This document shows, piece by piece, positions 61,871 through 64,000 of a DNA stretch of 64,000 bases. The translations under genes were made by a program, and so were the position numbers. Location: the NCBI RefSeq assembly GCF_015024225.1, contig NZ_JACJGM010000003.1, positions 62,001 to 126,000 on the forward strand, given 5' to 3'. The notes under the pieces are model-generated. The model was given only the letters and a program-made list of their open reading frames with translations, was not told the DNA's origin and searched no databases. How positions within the stretch are numbered: the first letter of the stretch is position 1; each line of letters begins with the position of its first letter. The stretch comes from Nocardioides lijunqiniae (GTDB lineage Bacteria > Actinomycetota > Actinomycetes > Propionibacteriales > Nocardioidaceae).

Positions 61871-62455
61871 GTGGCCAACTTCGTCGAACGCCACGGCGGC
61901 GCCACGTTGGCGGTGACGGACGGCGCCCTGGCCGGGACGGCCGAGGACGGCTCGGACTTCACCGCGGTGCTGCCGTTCGACGCGTCGTACGACGGTCCGC
62001 CGGACGCGGCGTCGTTCGCCGGCGCCGTGACGTCGGCCGTGCCGTCCGACTGGGGCGTGCTGCTGGTCCGCAAGGGGGGCTTCGCCGTGGCGCGGATGAC
62101 GGGCGACACGTTCGCGGAGTCCAAGGTCGGTCAGCGACACGTCCAGGGCCGCACCAAGGCCGGGGGCCAGTCGCAGCAGCGCTTCGCCCGACGCCGGGGC
62201 AACCAGGCGCGCCAGGCCTACGAGGCCGCCGCCGACCACGCGGCGCGCATCCTCGGCAGCGGCTCGCGCCTCGTCGTCGTCGGCGGTGACCACGCCGCCG
62301 TGGAGGAGGTGCTGGGCGACCCTCGCCTGGGCGCCCTCTCCGTGGTGGATCCGTGGCTGCCGGTGCCCGACCCGCGGCGCGGGATCCTCGAGCAGGCCGC
62401 GCGCGACGCCTGCGCTGCGCGGTTCGAGGTGCGCAACGCGGAGGAGGCGTCGTGA
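61871..62455 (+). CDS. Vms1-like release factor (acVLRF1-type peptidyl-tRNA hydrolase)
   Basis: 194 aa from GTG 61871. An eRF1-domain-2-like core with the catalytic loop AGGQSQQRFARRRGNQ, the bacterial counterpart of the Vms1/GGQ motif that cleaves peptidyl-tRNA in ribosome rescue. The upstream in-frame codons read RDLILIPAARVERW, which looks like the family's real N-terminus, yet no ATG/GTG/TTG occurs there before a stop; a start at CTG 61835 or a sequence variant may explain it. Follows sufT by 44 nt and overlaps the next gene (GTGA). Confidence 0.78.
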   Translation: MANFVERHGGATLAVTDGALAGTAEDGSDFTAVLPFDASYDGPPDAASFAGAVTSAVPSDWGVLLVRKGGFAVARMTGDTFAESKVGQRHVQGRTKAGGQSQQRFARRRGNQARQAYEAAADHAARILGSGSRLVVVGGDHAAVEEVLGDPRLGALSVVDPWLPVPDPRRGILEQAARDACAARFEVRNAEEAS

Positions 62456-62958
62456 CCCGGCTGCTGCTCCTCGCCGACACCCACCTCCCCAAGCGGGCAC
62501 GCGACCTGCCCGAGCAGGTGTGGGCCGAGGTCGACGCCGCGGGCGTCGTCGTCCACGCGGGCGACTGGGTCGAGCCGTCGCTCCTCGACGCGCTGGAGGC
62601 CCGGTCAGCCGCCCTGCTGGCCTGCTACGGCAACAACGACGGCGCCGAGCTGCGCCGGCGCCTCCCCGAGGTGGCACGGGCCGTCGTCGGCGGCGTGCGG
62701 ATCGCGGTGGTGCACGAGACGGGCGACGCGAAGGGCCGTGAGACGCGCTGCGCGGCGACGTACCCCGACGACGACGTGCTGGTCTTCGGCCACAGCCACA
62801 TCCCGTGGGACACCACGACCGCGACGGGTCTGCGGCTGCTGAACCCCGGCTCGCCGACCGACCGCAGGCGCCAGCCGCACTGCACGTACATGACCGCGGT
62901 CGCGACCGGCGGTCGCCTCGAGGACGTCACGCTGCACCGGCTGCCGCCCCGACGCTGA
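62452..62958 (+). CDS. Metallophosphoesterase, YfcE/MJ0936-like
   Basis: 168 aa calcineurin-fold phosphodiesterase. Metal motifs: LLLADTHLPK, VHAGDW, YGNNDGAE, VHETGD and FGHSHIPWD. GTG 62452 (GTGA overlap with the Vms1-like gene, GGAGGAGG upstream) is chosen over a 33-residue longer form that lies entirely within it. Coupled expression with a release factor suggests a role in RNA or nucleotide turnover, unproven. Confidence 0.85.
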   Translation: MTRLLLLADTHLPKRARDLPEQVWAEVDAAGVVVHAGDWVEPSLLDALEARSAALLACYGNNDGAELRRRLPEVARAVVGGVRIAVVHETGDAKGRETRCAATYPDDDVLVFGHSHIPWDTTTATGLRLLNPGSPTDRRRQPHCTYMTAVATGGRLEDVTLHRLPPRR

Positions 62959-63002
62959 CGGCGTTCGAGGCCTGGTTGCGCGGCGATCGGGTCGGGATCG
63001 GC

Positions 63003-63008
63003 TAGCGT
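63003..63008 (+). promoter_or_regulatory. -10 hexamer of the APH-fold gene
   Basis: TAGCGT ends 7 nt before ATG 63016. Confidence 0.45.
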
Positions 63009-63015
63009 CCGAGGC

Positions 63016-63921
63016 ATGTGGCAGCCCGAGCCCGGGTGGCATCCGCTCCCCGGCGGCACCGGCACGTCCACCGTCGGCGTGTGGCGCACCTCGCTCAGCG
63101 GCCGCCCGATGGTCGTCAAACGGCTCGCCCGACCAGTGCCCGGGGACCCGTCCGAGCTCTCGGACCCGCGGCACTTCGCGTACTGGCGGCGCGAGGCCGA
63201 CGTCCTCGACTGCAGCCTCACCGCCACCACGCCCGGCCTCCGAGCCGCCCCAGCGGGCGTCGAGGAGGACGGCGAGGGCATCACCGTCACGCGCGAGTGG
63301 GTCGAGGACGCCGCGGTGAGCGGCCTGTTCGCGGCGGTGTCGCTCGGCCGCTTCGCCGGGGCCGCGCTGCCGTCGCTGACCTGGCTGTCGCAGGACCAGC
63401 TGCGCGCACGCGTGCAGCGGCTGGAGACCCGCGGGGGGTGGCGCACCCTGGCGCGGACGACGGTCGCCGACATCGCCGACCACCTCTGGACCCGTCGCGC
63501 CACCATGCTGGAGCTCAGCGAGTCGCTGCCGCAGGTCGCGCAGCACGGGGACCCGGCGCTGGCCAACTTCCCCGGCCGACACGGCGACGACCTCGTGGCC
63601 ATCGACTGGGCGACGCTCGGCACCGGGCCGGTGGGCGCCGACCTCGGGCTGCTCTCGCTGGCCACGCGCGAGGAGTTCGAGCCGTTGCTCGACGCCTACC
63701 TGCTGGGTCTGCCCCCGGACATCGCGACGTCCGAGGAGGTGCTCACCGGAGCGCGGATCACCGGCGTCTTCACCGCCCTCACCCGCGCGGAGTGGGCCCT
63801 GTCGCGGGTCGCCGGGGGAGAGGGCGCCCTCGCCGGCAAGTACCGGCACCCCGCCGTCGCTCCCCACCTGCGCGCGCTGCAGCGCCAGTTCCCCGCGATC
63901 GAGGCGCTGCTCGGCTGGTGA
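63016..63921 (+). CDS. Aminoglycoside phosphotransferase-fold kinase
   Basis: 301 aa. The catalytic loop QHGDPALANF (HGD...N) and the metal Asp IDWATLGTGPVGADLG are those of the APH/choline-kinase fold; the N-lobe Lys is in MVVKRLARP. The substrate is not indicated; most actinobacterial members are not resistance enzymes. ATG 63016 is 7 nt after TAGCGT. Confidence 0.82.
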   Translation: MWQPEPGWHPLPGGTGTSTVGVWRTSLSGRPMVVKRLARPVPGDPSELSDPRHFAYWRREADVLDCSLTATTPGLRAAPAGVEEDGEGITVTREWVEDAAVSGLFAAVSLGRFAGAALPSLTWLSQDQLRARVQRLETRGGWRTLARTTVADIADHLWTRRATMLELSESLPQVAQHGDPALANFPGRHGDDLVAIDWATLGTGPVGADLGLLSLATREEFEPLLDAYLLGLPPDIATSEEVLTGARITGVFTALTRAEWALSRVAGGEGALAGKYRHPAVAPHLRALQRQFPAIEALLGW

Positions 63922-63951
63922 GTCTCGCGGCACGCGGCGCGCGGCCCGCGG

Positions 63952-64000
63952 CTAGACCCGCCGCCCGTCGAAGGTGTCGCAGGCCTCGAGCGTGCCCTGG
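63952..64000 (-). CDS. C-terminal end of a minus-strand gene (partial)
   Basis: On the minus strand the last 15 codons before a TAG read QGTLEACDTFDGRRV. The rest lies beyond the window, so the protein cannot be identified. It is convergent with the APH-fold gene. Confidence 0.45.
   Translation of the reverse strand, partial: QGTLEACDTFDGRRV

Noticed and set aside
63016-63921. Antibiotic resistance phosphotransferase
   Set aside because: Only the general APH/choline-kinase fold motifs are seen; nothing points to aminoglycoside binding.

Overview
The window is very GC-rich, densely coding DNA from a high-GC actinobacterium, most likely Nocardioides or a close relative (family level is inference). 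The marker genes are actinobacterial: WhiA, RbpA, OpcA, 3-ketosteroid 9-alpha-hydroxylase (KshA/KshB), a mycothiol-dependent-isomerase-type protein, a SufR-led suf operon, LexA boxes of the GAAC-N4-GTTC type, DUF222/HNH proteins, and many genes with a -10-like hexamer 6-8 nt before the start codon (leaderless architecture).

Layout. (1) 1-11.2 kb is a steroid (cholesterol-type) catabolic block. fadE26-fadE27-fadD17 homologues on the minus strand are in the same order as in the Mycobacterium cholesterol cluster. An FMO, an EthR-like TetR regulator and an alpha/beta hydrolase form a second minus-strand operon, divergent from two SDRs. kshA, a small Cys/His-rich protein and kshB follow on the plus strand. 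Two KstR-like operators (3983-3996 and 8576-8589) mark fadE26 and kshA. (2) 11.4-19.1 kb holds an MBL-fold hydrolase, a maleylpyruvate-isomerase-family protein, LexA-boxed uvrA, and a three-gene operon of paralogous membrane proteins that meets uvrA tail to tail. (3) 19.2-21.5 kb holds two Rieske lipoproteins and a TTC38-like TPR protein. (4) 21.6-30.3 kb holds uvrC-rapZ-yvcK, whiA, gap-pgk-tpi, secG and rbpA. (5) A 467-bp palindrome-rich gap is followed on the minus strand by tkt-tal-pgi-zwf-opcA-pgl, the pentose phosphate operon. (6) ctaB, divergent from tkt, is followed by an accessory stretch of about 12 kb (39.9-51.7 kb): an APC permease, a GNAT, an SDR remnant, an SOS-boxed DUF222/HNH gene, a broken tyrosine recombinase, a YaeQ-family protein, a second GNAT, two large secreted repeat proteins and a lipoprotein. 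(7) From 51.8 kb come ctaA, a two-gene ABC exporter and two small membrane proteins. The suf operon follows (sufR-sufB-sufD-Rieske-sufC-sufS-sufU-sufT), with an IdeR/DmdR-type iron box and a SufR-like motif in front. A Vms1-like release factor, a metallophosphoesterase and an APH-fold kinase complete the window.

How the genes work together. The first block should activate and beta-oxidise the shortened steroid side chain (FadD17/FadE26/FadE27) and open ring B (KshAB). The central block couples lower glycolysis and the pentose phosphate pathway, convergently arranged. CtaA/CtaB supply heme A. The suf operon builds Fe-S clusters, which the several Rieske and ferredoxin proteins here need. The most unusual content is the paralogous membrane-protein operon beside uvrA, the 14-repeat cysteine-motif secreted protein with its five-repeat ASH-type neighbour, the small Cys/His protein between kshA and kshB, the stacked control elements in front of sufR, and the decayed integration site between ctaB and ctaA.
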